A stretch of 64,000 bases of DNA from Pseudomonadota bacterium (lineage in GTDB: Bacteria > Pseudomonadota > Alphaproteobacteria > Rhodospirillales > Magnetospirillaceae), in assembly GCA_021793155.1 (NCBI GenBank), contig JAJYTF010000027.1, forward strand, positions 1-64,000, in the 5' to 3' direction. Within the stretch, counting starts at the first letter, position 1; every line of letters begins with the position of its first letter. The notes below the pieces were generated by a model, which saw nothing but the letters and a program-made list of their open reading frames with translations, was not told the DNA's origin and did not search any database. Below, piece after piece: positions 27,170 to 37,188 of this stretch. The translations under genes were made by a program, and so were the position numbers.

Positions 27170-27955
27170 ATGATGACACCCCGTAAAGTCGTGTTGATCA
27201 CCGGCGGCGGCACCGGCATCGGCGCCGCCTGCGCCCACCGTTTCCACCAGGACAAATACCAGGTGGCCCTGGTTGGCCGCCCGGCCGCCGCCGTCGAGAC
27301 GGTGGCGAAGGAGGTGGAGGGTACCGCCTTTGCCGCCGACGCCGCCGATTCGGGCCGGATGTCGGAGGTGGTCGCCCAGGTTCTGGCCACCCATGGTCGC
27401 CTGGATGCCCTGATCGCCTGCGCGGGCGGCCTGGGGATGGGCGCCGCCGCCGATATCTCGGACATAGATTGGCACAACGCGATCCATGCCAATCTGACCA
27501 CTGCCTTCGTGAGTGCCAGGGAATGCCTCCCAGCACTGAGGAAGACCCAGGGCGCCATCGTCTTGGTTTCGTCCATCGCCGGCCTCGCCGCCGGCCCAGA
27601 AGTGTGTGGCTATACCACAAGCAAGCACGGCATGATCGGCCTGGGCAAGTCGCTGGCACGCGACTACGGCCCGCGGGGCGTACGGGTCAACACGGTATGC
27701 CCCGGCTGGGTCTGCACACCCATGGCCGATTGCGAATTGCGAGTCCTGATGGAGCGGGATGCAATCAGCCTCGATGAAGCCTACGCCCTAGTGACCCGGG
27801 ACACGCCCTTGCGTCGCCCGGCCACTGCCGAGGAGCTGGCAAATGTCTGCTATTTCCTGGCCTCCGATCAGGCATCCATAATTACCGGCGCGGTGCTGAC
27901 GGCTGATGGCGGATCGACCATCGTCGATGTCCCCACCCTGGCCTTCGCGTCCTAG
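27170..27955 (+). CDS. SDR family oxidoreductase
   Basis: 261-residue short-chain dehydrogenase: cofactor motif TGGGTGIG near residue 11, CAGG near 85, catalytic Ser in VSSIAGL and Tyr/Lys in YTTSK near 153. The tail TGAVLTADGGSTIVD is normal. The ATG at 27170 (or 27173) follows an AGGAAG site. It is in the moaF operon, with the next SDR overlapping or adjacent. Its substrate is not readable; oxidation of an alcohol or aldehyde-level intermediate of amine use is plausible. Confidence 0.85.
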   Translation: MMTPRKVVLITGGGTGIGAACAHRFHQDKYQVALVGRPAAAVETVAKEVEGTAFAADAADSGRMSEVVAQVLATHGRLDALIACAGGLGMGAAADISDIDWHNAIHANLTTAFVSARECLPALRKTQGAIVLVSSIAGLAAGPEVCGYTTSKHGMIGLGKSLARDYGPRGVRVNTVCPGWVCTPMADCELRVLMERDAISLDEAYALVTRDTPLRRPATAEELANVCYFLASDQASIITGAVLTADGGSTIVDVPTLAFAS

Positions 27956-27969
27956 TGGGCGGACGACCA

Positions 27970-28662
27970 ATGTCCCCCATCGATCTTACCTCCTACCGCC
28001 ACTCCCTATCGCTGGAAGGTAAGGCCGCCCTGATCACGGGCGGAGCCCAGGGAATAGGGCGCGCCATCACCCTGGCCCTCGCCGCGCAGGGAGCCAGGGT
28101 GGCTGTCGTCGACAACAACCATGCCAGCGCCGAGGATCTAGCGGCACAGGTGAACGGCACGATCGCATTGCCGACGGAGTTGGGCAGCCAAGCGGCGGCG
28201 CAAGCGGTCGTCAAAAAGGCCGGCGAACATTTCGGGCGGTTAAACGTGGTAATCCACAACGCCGCCTATTTCCCGCTGACCGCCCTGGCCGCGATCACCC
28301 CGGAAATCCTTGGCACTACGCTTGACGTCAATCTGGCCACGGCGTTCTGGCTGGTCCAGGCAGCCATCCCCTGGTTCCAGAAACAGGGTAAGGGACGAAA
28401 GCTGATCACCTCGTCGGTGACCGGGCCACGGGTGGCCTATCCCGGGCTTGCTCATTACGCCGCCTCCAAGGCCGGCGTGAACGGCTTCATTCGGGCCGCT
28501 GCCCTGGAACTAGCCCCCCAAGGCAGCACCAGCGAACACGCCCCGTCCGCCGGATGCTGCGCCGACCCGAAATCTGCACAGCGCTGGGCCAGCCATAGCC
28601 CCGCCCGGGAATATTGGCCGCCAAGCGGATATCATAATAAAGGAATCAGCGCACGAGGTTAA
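27970..28662 (+). pseudogene. SDR with truncated/altered C-terminus
   Basis: The first 185 residues are a good SDR: TGGAQGIG cofactor loop, HNAAYFP near 90, YAASKAG near 162. After LAPQG at about 28525 the sequence becomes STSEHAPSAGCCADP and has no match to the expected substrate loop and TGQ..DGG tail; the two other frames do not restore it. The C-terminal 50 or so residues are lost or scrambled. Probably inactive. GTG at 27955 overlapping the previous stop is an alternative start. Confidence 0.6.
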
Positions 28663-29344
28663 TCAGTTCGATCCGGCTGCACACCCCAAGCTTTCGGAAC
28701 ACGTTCATCAGGTGGGACTTCACCGTGGGCAGCGCGAGGTCCTCGCGCCGACAGATTGCCTTGTTGCTCAGCCCCTCGCACACCAGGAACACCATATCGA
28801 CTTCCCTCGGAGTCAACTCCGGAAACCGGCCCGCGATGGACACGGCATCGAACGCTGGGGCCGAATGTATCTGCGCCAGCGAGAACTCGGCGAAATCCTG
28901 CAGCCTCTCACCCGCGTGTAATTCCCGCTCGGAATAAGGGGGCAGCGCCGCGCTACGCAGAAGGGAACAACCGACAAAGCCGTGCTGGCCGGCCCGCATG
29001 AAAATCTCCAGCGCGTCGCCGATGGCGTAACGCTCCATGAAATGTCGGCGGTACTGATTGTGCGCATGGGATTGAGACGAGAGCGTTTGCCGGAGCGAGG
29101 CGACATAGCGCTGGCGGGGAAGACAGTTGCGGGGAGCCAGCGGATCCAGTTGGTTGAAGTACCGCAGGTAGGCGCGATGCTGGTCGCTGTCCGTCTGCGT
29201 GCTCAGAAAGCGAACGATCCGCAGTTCGGAGTTGATTTCGTAGAACACCCAGTCCGAAGCGGGCATCTGACTGGTGAGACATTTGACGAACCGGCGACCG
29301 AACTCAACCAGCATCACCTGATCCAGCCTTGCGAACGCGGTCAT
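28646..29344 (-). CDS. LuxR-type transcriptional regulator
   Basis: 232 residues from the ATG at 29344 (GAGGGG upstream). The C-terminal domain reads LTPREVDMVFLVCEGLSNKAIC...LPTVKSHLMNVFRKLGV, a typical LuxR helix-turn-helix. The N-terminal 160 residues have no REC domain and no clear autoinducer-binding signature; they may bind a small ligand. It is convergent with the moaF-permease-SDR operon, ending just inside the altered SDR tail. Monoamine-regulon regulators of Klebsiella (MoaR) are LuxR-like by memory, so this could be the operon's activator. Confidence 0.82.
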   Translation of the reverse strand: MTAFARLDQVMLVEFGRRFVKCLTSQMPASDWVFYEINSELRIVRFLSTQTDSDQHRAYLRYFNQLDPLAPRNCLPRQRYVASLRQTLSSQSHAHNQYRRHFMERYAIGDALEIFMRAGQHGFVGCSLLRSAALPPYSERELHAGERLQDFAEFSLAQIHSAPAFDAVSIAGRFPELTPREVDMVFLVCEGLSNKAICRREDLALPTVKSHLMNVFRKLGVCSRIELINLVR

Positions 29345-29639
29345 AATCTGGCCCCTCTTCTTCGCCACCGCGCGCTGGCACCCGCCGGGACTGTCCGCTC
29401 TCGATCTCTCTGCAAATCCGGGCGCGACGACGGTTCCTTCTTTTACAAAGCAATTGCCTGTCGAATTGGCCTTCACGCGTCATTCACGGTCCGGTCACCG
29501 ATACCGTACACATTCGACAGGGAAGTTTCAAACTTGCCAGGTGGCGCGAACAAAGCCGGCCTGGGAAAATCGGACAGGGCGACAAGTGGATTTTCTGCCT
29601 GAGAGCGGCGTAAATTGCCGCGCATCAGGGGAGAAGATT

Positions 29640-29696
29640 ATGGCAAAGCGAGCCCGCCGGACCCACACGCCGGCATTCGAAGAGGTGGAGTGCTGA
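29640..29696 (+). pseudogene. Tiny remnant of an IS3-family orfA
   Basis: An 18-codon frame reading MAKRARRTHTPAFEEVEC then stop. The first fourteen residues match the start of IS3-family transposase OrfA proteins (KR.RR.H.PAF). The rest of the transposase is gone. Around it, 29345-30093 holds no other recognisable gene. Confidence 0.5.
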
Positions 29697-30093
29697 CAAA
29701 TGACGACTGGAACGATATCGAATTAAGCTAAGCTTTCGTCATGCGTGCCCGGGCCGGACGAATGGCTCCTTCGGGTCAAGATTTGCCGGTCGAACGCCGA
29801 CCATCGAGAGTTCGCTCAATGCTGAAATCGCCGGAAGCGGCGATCGTAATCTGGTCGCCACGCCACGAAGTTTCCGTTTGCCGGCGGCGCCGCCCATGGG
29901 CGGCCTTTTTTACGAGGGCAAGACAAAAGCGTCTCTCCGGTCGATCGCCAAGTCCTTGACAGGATTTGCCTTTCACCGTGCCGTTCGGTTCTGTCGCGAG
30001 CCGCGGAAAGCCAATTTCTCAACGAATTCAATGCCTTTTCCCGCACTAACTGCCGAAAATGGCCGCCACCCTCGGCTTCCGTGCGCTTCGTGG

Positions 30094-30306
30094 CTAGACG
30101 ACAGCCGCCGCGACACCGGCATTGACCGCCTGATCGACGGTGGCGTGATCGCGCGACAGGAACAGGTCGACATCGAACGGCTTGAGGAAACAGGCCACCG
30201 GCTCGCCGCTGGTGAACGCCCATCGCTTGATGTCCAGGCCATAATGGCTGGCCGCCTGAGTCAGGCGGAGGCCGAGGTCGGGAGAATTGCCGGACAGCAG
30301 GGTCAC
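30094..30306 (-). pseudogene. C-terminal remnant of a 5'-nucleotidase-like gene
   Basis: The frame VTLLSGNSPDLGLRLTQAA...YGLDIKRWAFTSGEPVACFL..FDVDLFLSRDHATVDQAV resembles the C-terminal half of bacterial 5'-nucleotidase proteins (sensing of a second subdomain, then F.D.F.S.D). The N-terminal half is absent: upstream sequence in the same orientation is an IS21 transposase fragment in another frame. A junction, not a point mutation, is implied near 30300. Confidence 0.45.
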
Positions 30307-30758
30307 CGCCGATGGTCACGCCGAGATCGTCGGCGACGGTGAAGTCGGACAGACCCTGCCGCCCGGGCTCATGCCGCTGTGGGAAGTACACTTCCTTGTC
30401 TTCGCCGTGCAGGGCCCGCCATTCGCCGATTCGCCGCTCCAGGGTGCGGCGGACGCGGTCGGGCACCGCCTCGGGGCCATACTCTTCCTGCAGCGCCTCA
30501 AAGATGGTCACCGCCAAGATGCCTTTGTCGAGGCGCAGCAGTTCCTCGGCCCGGGACCATACCGCGGCCAGGGGATCTTCCCGGGTCCGCCAAGTTCTCG
30601 GCGTCTTGCGCTGCGACGGCGGTGTCGGATCGTGGTCGATCTTCCGCGCCGTCCGTTCGGAAAAACCAGCGATCGCCGCCGCGGCGGCTTGCGTCAGGTG
30701 GGGGTCTTTTTGTCATGTACAGTTTTACCTGTCTGTCGGTGATGTGAAGGCCGGGCAT
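30300..30758 (-). pseudogene. istA: IS21-family transposase (istA) fragment
   Basis: From the ATG at 30758 the residues MPGLHITDRQVKLYMTKR match the istA N-terminus. A frameshift near 30700 moves the reading to TQAAAAAIAGFSERTARKID, then LAVTIFEALQEEYGP...VREALHG-like sequence and ALHGEDKEVYFPQRHEPGR and LSDFTVADDLGVTI. The catalytic DDE domain is missing. No partner istB and no terminal repeats were found. A transposon relic. Confidence 0.7.
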
Positions 30759-31013
30759 CTTGCTCGTGTCGTTCTGCGAAAAACGGACACGGCAAGTACC
30801 ACCTTCGGCACCGACAGGCAGGGCAGAACCACCCGGAAAAGGGAAGGTTCTGTCGCGCCGTCGCCCGCCAGGGCCAGACTCCGCTTGGGCTACGCCCGGA
30901 GCTCCGCGGTTTTTCGATCTGGCATCAATATCTCCCATAGCTGCCCACTATGTTACATGGCGGAGCGAGGAGATCAATGTGAGGACTGAGATAAGGCGAC
31001 ACGTCTTCCATTG

Positions 31014-31466
31014 TCAGAGTCCAAGCCGTCGCATGACGCGAAGGTGCGCTTCGCCGCGATCCCGATCGGAGACGTAAATCAGCCCGGCGACCTGGCGGAT
31101 CAGGGCATCATCGTCCGGACTGAGCATGCCGTCCGCATAGACCGTCTCCCACAGCATTTCGATGACACCGACACGTTGCTGCGGCGTCATTCGTTCAGCA
31201 ATCAGATGGGTGAAGGGAAACAGCTGCGTCGATCCGGCGTCGACGTCTTCGGCGGCAGTCAACAGCCGTGCGGTCGCATCAGAGGAAAGATCATAGCTGC
31301 GGGACAAAATCCGCTCGATCACGCGGCGTTCGGCGTCGTCGAAACGATCGCTCATTCGCGCCGCGTCAACCAGCAGGGCCGCGACCGCAACCTCCAACGG
31401 GTTGAATTCGTCGTTCTCGGTCGGCCATGCACCGCCGGCGAGGAACTTCATGAGTTGGTTGAACAT
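31014..31466 (-). CDS. TerB family tellurite-resistance-like protein
   Basis: 150 residues, all-helical. Acidic helix pairs with FNPLEVAVAALLVDAARMSDRFDDAERRVIERIL near the N-terminus and DGMLSPDDDALIRQVAGLIYVSDRD near the C-terminus match the TerB fold with its conserved acidic positions. TerB-like proteins are linked to stress or metal binding; the specific role is not known. It stands alone; 30759-31013 upstream of the IS21 relic and 31467-31935 beyond are without genes. Confidence 0.78.
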   Translation of the reverse strand: MFNQLMKFLAGGAWPTENDEFNPLEVAVAALLVDAARMSDRFDDAERRVIERILSRSYDLSSDATARLLTAAEDVDAGSTQLFPFTHLIAERMTPQQRVGVIEMLWETVYADGMLSPDDDALIRQVAGLIYVSDRDRGEAHLRVMRRLGL

Positions 31467-31935
31467 TGCGCGCCTCGGATTTTCCAGGATGCGGGAAATT
31501 CAATGGATGAGCTGTCCGGCCATTGCTATCCATCTTACCATGAGATTCACCGGCTTCGTCGTCATCGACAGGGTGGAGCGGTCTTGCGCCGGGATGGGCG
31601 CGACCCCCCGGGGCAGCGGGGATGTGGGGGCGGACGATCAAGGCCAAACCGCCAATCTTCGCCGAGAGCTATTCGGCGACACCCTCATTTCTGAGGTGGC
31701 GCGCCGGCATGACCTCCTCCGACATATAATCACCGCCGCCTATCCCTCCGAATTATTCCGCTTCGATTGTTCGGGGCCAAATATGTTGCACAGCCCCCCT
31801 TGAGCGCCGGCCCCTATGCCTCCCCCTGATGGCTTCGAGAAAATCGGCGATCGCGGTGGGCTCTCTTGGAATAAACGGATGCCCCGCTGCGGGAAAAAAA
31901 CGGCAGGGCAGAAGGGTTTTGATGATGAGGTGCCG
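31467..31935. other. Divergent intergenic region, nothing recognised
   Basis: 469 bases between the divergent terB-like and Spy-like genes. It should hold both promoters, but no clear -35/-10 pair or operator could be assigned. Confidence 0.4.
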
Positions 31936-32358
31936 ATGCGATCAGCGTTTGCCCTGTGTCTTCTTGCGTCGCTGGCCCTGCCTGGCGCGGCAGCGCTCGC
32001 GGCCCCCGGCGGGTCGGCAGGTGCCCAAGCGATGGTGGCGGGGCTGTTGGGCGGCACTCCGGGAATGCATGCCCCGATGAGGGGCAATGGACCCCGCGGG
32101 CGGACCATCCATCCCGGGCGCCTGCCGGTTCTGAAGGAACGGCTGGCGATCACCCCGCAACAGGAGCCGCAATGGAATGCCTATGCCCGCGCGGTTACCG
32201 CCGCCTGGGACAACCGGCGCGAAAGCTATCGGCAAATCGGTGGCGAAAGCGACGTCGCCATCGAACATGCACGGGTCGCCTTGATGGCCGTGCTCGACCC
32301 GACCCAACGCCACCGCTTGAACGGAGCGGCACCGCCCGATGCCTGCTGCAGCCGCTGA
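31936..32358 (+). CDS. Spy/CpxP-like periplasmic LTXXQ protein
   Basis: 140 residues. Signal peptide ALCLLASLALPGAAALA, cleavage near residue 23. A helical region LPVLKERLAITPQQEPQWNAYARAV carries the LTXXQ-like signature (ITPQQ) of the Spy/CpxP family. The tail has a CC pair and ends CCSR. Such proteins are periplasmic chaperones or metal-stress responders. Start at 31936 by the signal peptide and the GATGAGG site upstream. Confidence 0.72.
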   Translation: MRSAFALCLLASLALPGAAALAAPGGSAGAQAMVAGLLGGTPGMHAPMRGNGPRGRTIHPGRLPVLKERLAITPQQEPQWNAYARAVTAAWDNRRESYRQIGGESDVAIEHARVALMAVLDPTQRHRLNGAAPPDACCSR

Positions 32359-32514
32359 TCGCGGGAAGCCCGCCAGGTCTCGATGAGCGAGACTCATCGG
32401 GTCGGACAATCGGAACGGGATCCGGCGCGGGGCAGTTTGGTTGCGATCTGGCACGAACGCAGATGAATCTGCGGTTGTGCGCCGCGCCCTCAAGCGCGCG
32501 GCGCACCCCCCGCA

Positions 32515-34005
32515 TCAATAGGCGATGCAGACCGACTTGGTCTCGGTGTAGAGATCGATCGCCGCCCGGCCCATTTCACGGCCGTAGCCGGACTGTTTGA
32601 AGCCGCCGAACGGCATCGCGGGGTCGATCATGTTGTGGGTATTGACCCATACCGTGCCGGCTTTAATCCGCGGCACCAACGTCATCACCTTGCCCAGGTC
32701 GTTCGACCAGATGCTGGCGCCCAACCCGAAGTCGGAATCGTTGGCCCGGCGGGCCACTTCGTCCAGGTCGTCGAAGGGCATGGCCACCACGACCGGGCCG
32801 AAGATCTCTTCCCGCACCACGCTCATGCTGTGGTCCACGTCGACCAGCACGGTCGGCTCGACGAAATAGCCGGGACGCTCGGCAGCCTTGCCGCCGGTCA
32901 CGGCGCGGGCGCCGGCGGCCAGGCCCTGGTTGATATAGGAGCAGACACGGTCGCGCTGGCGGGAGGACACCAGCGGGTTGACCTGATTGTTGGGGTCCAG
33001 TCCGGGCCCCATGGGCATGGAACCGGCGGCGGCGGCCAAGCCGTTCACCACCTGGTCGAAAGCCTTCTTCTGCACGTAGAGGCGCGAACCGGCGGTGCAG
33101 ACCTGCCCCTGATTGAAGAAGATGGCCATGGCCGATCCCCCCACCGCCATCTCGGTCGGCACGTCGTCCAGCACGATCACCGGCGACTTGCCGCCCAGTT
33201 CAAGGGAGAATCGGGTCATGTTGTCGACCGCGGCGTGGCCGATTTTGCGCCCGACCTCGGTCGAGCCGGTGAAGGCCACCTTGTCGATGCCGGGATGGGC
33301 GGCCAGGGCCGCGCCGGCGGTGGCACCATTGCCGGTGACCACATTGACGACCCCGGGCGGCACGCCAGCCTCCATGCACAGTTCGGCGAGGCGCAAAGCG
33401 GTGAGCGGAGTCTCTTCCGCCGGCTTCAACACCACCGTGCAGCCGCAGGCCAAGGCCGGAGTGATCTTCCAGACCGCCATGATCAGCGGAAAATTCCAGG
33501 GCACGATAGCGCCCACCACACCTACCGGCTCGCGCAGGGTCATGGCCCGATAACGCGTGCCGGGGGGAATGGGAATCGACACGTCGATGGTGGTGCCCTC
33601 GATCTTCGTCGCCCAGCCCGCCATGTACCGGCAGAACTCGACGGAATGACCGACCTCCAGCATGCGCGACAGCATGATGGACTTGCCCTGATTCAAGGTC
33701 TCGAGCTGCGCCAGCTCTTCTCCGTGGGCCTCGATCAGTTCGGACAAGCGAACCAGGATACGCTCGCGATCGGCTGGCCGCAGGCGGCTCCATTCGCCTT
33801 CAAGGGCGCGGCGCGACGAGGCCACCGCACGGTCGACTTCGGCCTTCGTCGCATCCGGCACTCTGGCCAATACCTCTCCGGTCGAGGGATCATAAACGGA
33901 GACCGGCTGCCCTTCCCCGTGGACCATGGTGCCGTCGATGAAGTGACCGAGCTGGCGGCCGAGGAAAGCGCGAACCGAGGAATCTACTTGCAAGTCTGCG
34001 GACAT
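32515..34005 (-). CDS. Aldehyde dehydrogenase, phenylacetaldehyde-dehydrogenase-like
   Basis: 496 residues, a normal ALDH length. Catalytic motifs: VPWNFPLIMAVWKI near 160, LELGGKSPVIV with the active Glu near 265, and FFNQGQVCTAGSR with the nucleophilic Cys near 300; tail PFGGFKQSGYGREMG. It oxidises an aldehyde to the acid with NAD+. Sequence style is near FeaB/StyD (phenylacetaldehyde) and betaine/aminobutyraldehyde types. Quinohemoprotein amine dehydrogenase releases aldehydes, so it could serve the qhp operon at 40-48 kb. A GGGAGG site lies just upstream. Confidence 0.85.
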   Translation of the reverse strand: MSADLQVDSSVRAFLGRQLGHFIDGTMVHGEGQPVSVYDPSTGEVLARVPDATKAEVDRAVASSRRALEGEWSRLRPADRERILVRLSELIEAHGEELAQLETLNQGKSIMLSRMLEVGHSVEFCRYMAGWATKIEGTTIDVSIPIPPGTRYRAMTLREPVGVVGAIVPWNFPLIMAVWKITPALACGCTVVLKPAEETPLTALRLAELCMEAGVPPGVVNVVTGNGATAGAALAAHPGIDKVAFTGSTEVGRKIGHAAVDNMTRFSLELGGKSPVIVLDDVPTEMAVGGSAMAIFFNQGQVCTAGSRLYVQKKAFDQVVNGLAAAAGSMPMGPGLDPNNQVNPLVSSRQRDRVCSYINQGLAAGARAVTGGKAAERPGYFVEPTVLVDVDHSMSVVREEIFGPVVVAMPFDDLDEVARRANDSDFGLGASIWSNDLGKVMTLVPRIKAGTVWVNTHNMIDPAMPFGGFKQSGYGREMGRAAIDLYTETKSVCIAY

Positions 34006-34137
34006 GGAGCCTCCCGATGCTCTGAGTGTTGTTGCCTTTGGGTTATGACCGAAACGGCTGGCAACCGTTTGTCATCCAGCGACCGGCGGATTTTTTCATG
34101 ACGGGGTGCTAGGCATCCCGCCGGCCGAAGGTTCGAA

Positions 34138-35907
34138 TTACGCAATTGCCGGACGCCTTGCCAAAGCTTGCCGGTCGCCTGCCGCCCCTGCGACGCCGAC
34201 ATCTTCGCCGGCAGGGTCCTGGATCTTGATATCCAACAGAAATTTCTCCACCTCGCGGCGCAGCTTGTCGGCTTGGCCGGTCAACTGGTCCGCCGAGGCT
34301 AGGACATCGGTCGCGACTTTGCCGGTGGCATGGGTGGCACCAGTAACACCGTCTATGTTCTCGGTGACGTCACGCGCAGCGGCAGAGGCTTGCTGGACAT
34401 TCCGCGCAATTTCATGGGTCGCGGCCTCCTGCTGCCCGACCGCCGCCGCAATGCCACCCGCGATGAGATTCAGTTGCTCGATGGTCTGGGCGATATGGGT
34501 GATGGTGGCGACGGCCGAATCGGTCCTTTGCTGGACCAGGGTGATATGGCTGCTGATTTCACCCGTCGCCTTGCTGGTCTGCGTGGCCAGTTCCTTGACC
34601 TCGTTCGCCACCACGGCGAAGCCCCGGCCGGCCTCGCCAGCCCGGGCAGCTTCGATCGTCGCGTTCAATGCCAGCAAATTGGTCTGGCTGGCGATCGAAG
34701 TGATGAGATCAACGACTTCACCAATGCGCTGCGTGGCATCGATGAGACTGCGCATCGCCGCGTCGACCTGCTCCGACTCGGACACCGCGCTGCTGGCCAT
34801 GGTGCGAGACTGCCCCGCCTGCCTGCCGATTTCCCGGATCGAGGCGGTGAGTTCCTCGGCCGCGGCAGCCACCGTCTCCACATTGGTCGATGCGACCTGC
34901 GCCGCGCTGGACACCGCGGTCGAGCGGGAATTGGTCTGTTCGGCCGTCGCCGACATCAATTCGGCCGTTTCCCGCATCTGCCGGGCCGCGGCGCTGACAG
35001 CACCAAGCGCGCCGCCCACCGACATCTCGAATTGGGCCGTATGCTGTTCCAGCGCCACTCGGCGGGATTCCTTTCCGGCGACTTCGTCATCACGGGCCTG
35101 TTCGAGGTCGCGACGGGCCAGCGCAGCATCCTTGAAGGCACGCAGCGAGCGCGCCAGCGAGCCGACTTCATCCGCCCGCTCCGCGCCTTCGACCGCCACC
35201 GTCAGATCACCCCCGGCCAGACGGTCGAGCGCGGTCGTCATCTGCGATAGCGGCGCGGTGACAAGAAGGCGAAGAGTCGACAGGAGGATCGCCAGAGACA
35301 AGGCCACCGCGGCCCCGGCGACACCGAATACGACGGTGATCACCTGGCCCGACAGCCTCCGCACGGCGCCCTCCGCAGCCTGCATTTCAGCCCGGCTGGT
35401 CTCCACCCCTTTGCTTGCCTCGGTCAGCAGAGCGGTCCTGGCCGCATAGCCTTCTCCGCTTGACAGCTTCGTCGCGTTGTCGAAGTCCCCCAATACCGCC
35501 AATTTCAGGACTTCCTGCGCGGCCTTGTCATATGCAGCGATTTTCTGCTTCAGGGTGGCGGGGTCTTGCCCGTTCCCTTCGAACGCCCCCAGCTTGGCCA
35601 GCTGGTCCGCACTCCGGTTGGCCGCCGCGATCGCCATGCCGTATTTCGCGGCATATTCCTTCTGCGCCTCGCCAATTCCAAGGATGGCATCCTTTTCATC
35701 GACGGCTGCATTGACCGCCTCGATTTCCAAGTCTTGGCTGATCTCGAGCCGTTTCGCATTTACGCTGACGGCGTCGCTCGTCATGGCTTCAAGACGATGG
35801 ATGCCATAATAAGCTGAAATTACTATTACAACAATTCCAAAATAAACCAATGAGACGGGCATCAACGTCTTGTTGAACAACGATATATCCCTAAGCCACC
35901 GCATCAT
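34138..35907 (-). CDS. Methyl-accepting chemotaxis protein
   Basis: 589 residues from the ATG at 35907 (AAGGTGTC upstream; 35904 is the next ATG). Short cytoplasmic start, TM1 near residues 15-35, periplasmic helical domain to about 190, TM2 ([18 protein letters not shown]), HAMP, then the signalling domain with the hairpin [38 protein letters not shown]. Ligand is unknown. It is divergent from the stress protein gene at 36333, and the region between has the palindrome at 36191. Confidence 0.9.
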   Translation of the reverse strand: MMRWLRDISLFNKTLMPVSLVYFGIVVIVISAYYGIHRLEAMTSDAVSVNAKRLEISQDLEIEAVNAAVDEKDAILGIGEAQKEYAAKYGMAIAAANRSADQLAKLGAFEGNGQDPATLKQKIAAYDKAAQEVLKLAVLGDFDNATKLSSGEGYAARTALLTEASKGVETSRAEMQAAEGAVRRLSGQVITVVFGVAGAAVALSLAILLSTLRLLVTAPLSQMTTALDRLAGGDLTVAVEGAERADEVGSLARSLRAFKDAALARRDLEQARDDEVAGKESRRVALEQHTAQFEMSVGGALGAVSAAARQMRETAELMSATAEQTNSRSTAVSSAAQVASTNVETVAAAAEELTASIREIGRQAGQSRTMASSAVSESEQVDAAMRSLIDATQRIGEVVDLITSIASQTNLLALNATIEAARAGEAGRGFAVVANEVKELATQTSKATGEISSHITLVQQRTDSAVATITHIAQTIEQLNLIAGGIAAAVGQQEAATHEIARNVQQASAAARDVTENIDGVTGATHATGKVATDVLASADQLTGQADKLRREVEKFLLDIKIQDPAGEDVGVAGAAGDRQALARRPAIA

Positions 35908-36190
35908 TTCGAAAGACACCTTCTGCGATAGACGACAACGAACGCTGCTCAACAAACGCTAGACCACGATCCTCTTCAGACTGAATACACGATCCGACAC
36001 AGACAACTAGAATTGATCGGCGACGTAAATACACATAATAATTCAGACACATTATATTATGCGCTCAACATGATAAACGCATCCAATGCGCATCCGAACT
36101 TATGTTTATGCGCCAATGTCAATGTTTCCATCAACATGCCACCCAATCACCTACTGATTACACGATACAAGCAGTCTTCCTGATCAAAAA

Positions 36191-36206
36191 TAACCAAATC
36201 TGGTTA
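36191..36206. promoter_or_regulatory. Palindromic operator candidate, copy 1
   Basis: TAACCAAATCTGGTTA, with perfect 6-bp arms TAACCA / TGGTTA around AATC. The identical site, with flanking AA, is at 55558. It lies in the 425-base, AT-rich divergent region (35908-36332) between the chemoreceptor and the Usp gene, 127 bases before the Usp start. Confidence 0.6.
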
Positions 36207-36332
36207 TGTCCCAGTCGGCCTGGATCTGGTTCTATGGGACAATGAATTGCGTCTGATATCTTTGACAGCCGCGATGCGAAGCAAGTTACGCCGGCTCCGC
36301 CGACGAGTCGGAAGTGTGGAGCGGACAACCCG

Positions 36333-37175
36333 ATGAAAGAAATTCTCCTTTGCCTGGAACCGACGACGCCTTCCATGGCGCATGTGAGGGCCGCCGCCTG
36401 GGCTGCGGCATTGCAGGGAGCCCGCCTGACCGTGCTGTTCGTTCAGCCGGAACGCGACATTCCGTTGGCGGTACGCCTCCAAATGAAGGATGTGGACAGG
36501 GTGCTGGCGCTGAGCGACCGCGAGATCGCCGACAAGGCCCGCGACCTGACCGCCGCCGCGGTTCAACCGGCGGGTGTCGGCTATCACTGGGTTGAAGCGG
36601 CCGGGCTGGCCGAGGAAATCATGGTTAGACGGTCTCGCACGACCGACTTGGCCGTTGTCGCTTTACCGTCTCGCGAAGGGAACAAGGGTGCCGATGAGCC
36701 TGGCGCCGATCCGCTGATCGGGCCGCTCGTCATGCATTCCGGGCGCCCGATCCTCGCGGTGCCTGCCAATGCGGCGATCACCTCGTTTGGCCGCCGGGTC
36801 GTCGTTTGCTGGGACGGAGGCAGAGAATGCAGCCGCGCCCTCCACGATGCCCTGCCGATCCTTCAGAAAGCCAAGTCGGTCGATCTGCTGATGGTCGTTC
36901 ACCAACTGTCGGAAGGTGACGGCGAGCCTATCGAATTCGGATCCTCGGTGCGGTCCCATCTGGCCCAGCACGGTGTCTCGGCAGAAGCCCGGGCCGTTGC
37001 GCTTCCGGTCGGCCGGGGAGTCGATGACCTGTTGCTGGATTGGGCGGAAAACAACGCGGCGGATTTGATTGTCATGGGCGCGTTCGGCCGATCCCGTTTG
37101 CGGGAGATTGTCCTGGGCAGCGTCACCCACGGCGTCATCAGCCGCTCAAGGATCCCGGTCCTCCTGTCGCACTGA
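36333..37175 (+). CDS. Universal stress protein, tandem UspA domains
   Basis: 280 residues: two UspA folds. The first (1-145) has MKEILLCLEPTTPSM and DLAVVALPS; the second ends IVMGAFGRSRLREIVLGSVTHGVI, the G-2X-G-9X-G-S ATP-binding motif. The first half has a less complete nucleotide motif. Cytosolic stress or signalling protein. It is convergent with the kinase gene (13 bases between the ends), and its promoter region holds the palindrome described above. Confidence 0.87.
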   Translation: MKEILLCLEPTTPSMAHVRAAAWAAALQGARLTVLFVQPERDIPLAVRLQMKDVDRVLALSDREIADKARDLTAAAVQPAGVGYHWVEAAGLAEEIMVRRSRTTDLAVVALPSREGNKGADEPGADPLIGPLVMHSGRPILAVPANAAITSFGRRVVVCWDGGRECSRALHDALPILQKAKSVDLLMVVHQLSEGDGEPIEFGSSVRSHLAQHGVSAEARAVALPVGRGVDDLLLDWAENNAADLIVMGAFGRSRLREIVLGSVTHGVISRSRIPVLLSH

Positions 37176-37188
37176 AAGCAATGGCCTC

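Noticed and set aside
32635-34101. 488-codon open frame on the plus strand
   Set aside because: It is antisense to the aldehyde dehydrogenase; His/Gly/Arg-rich residues are typical of shadow frames in GC-rich DNA.
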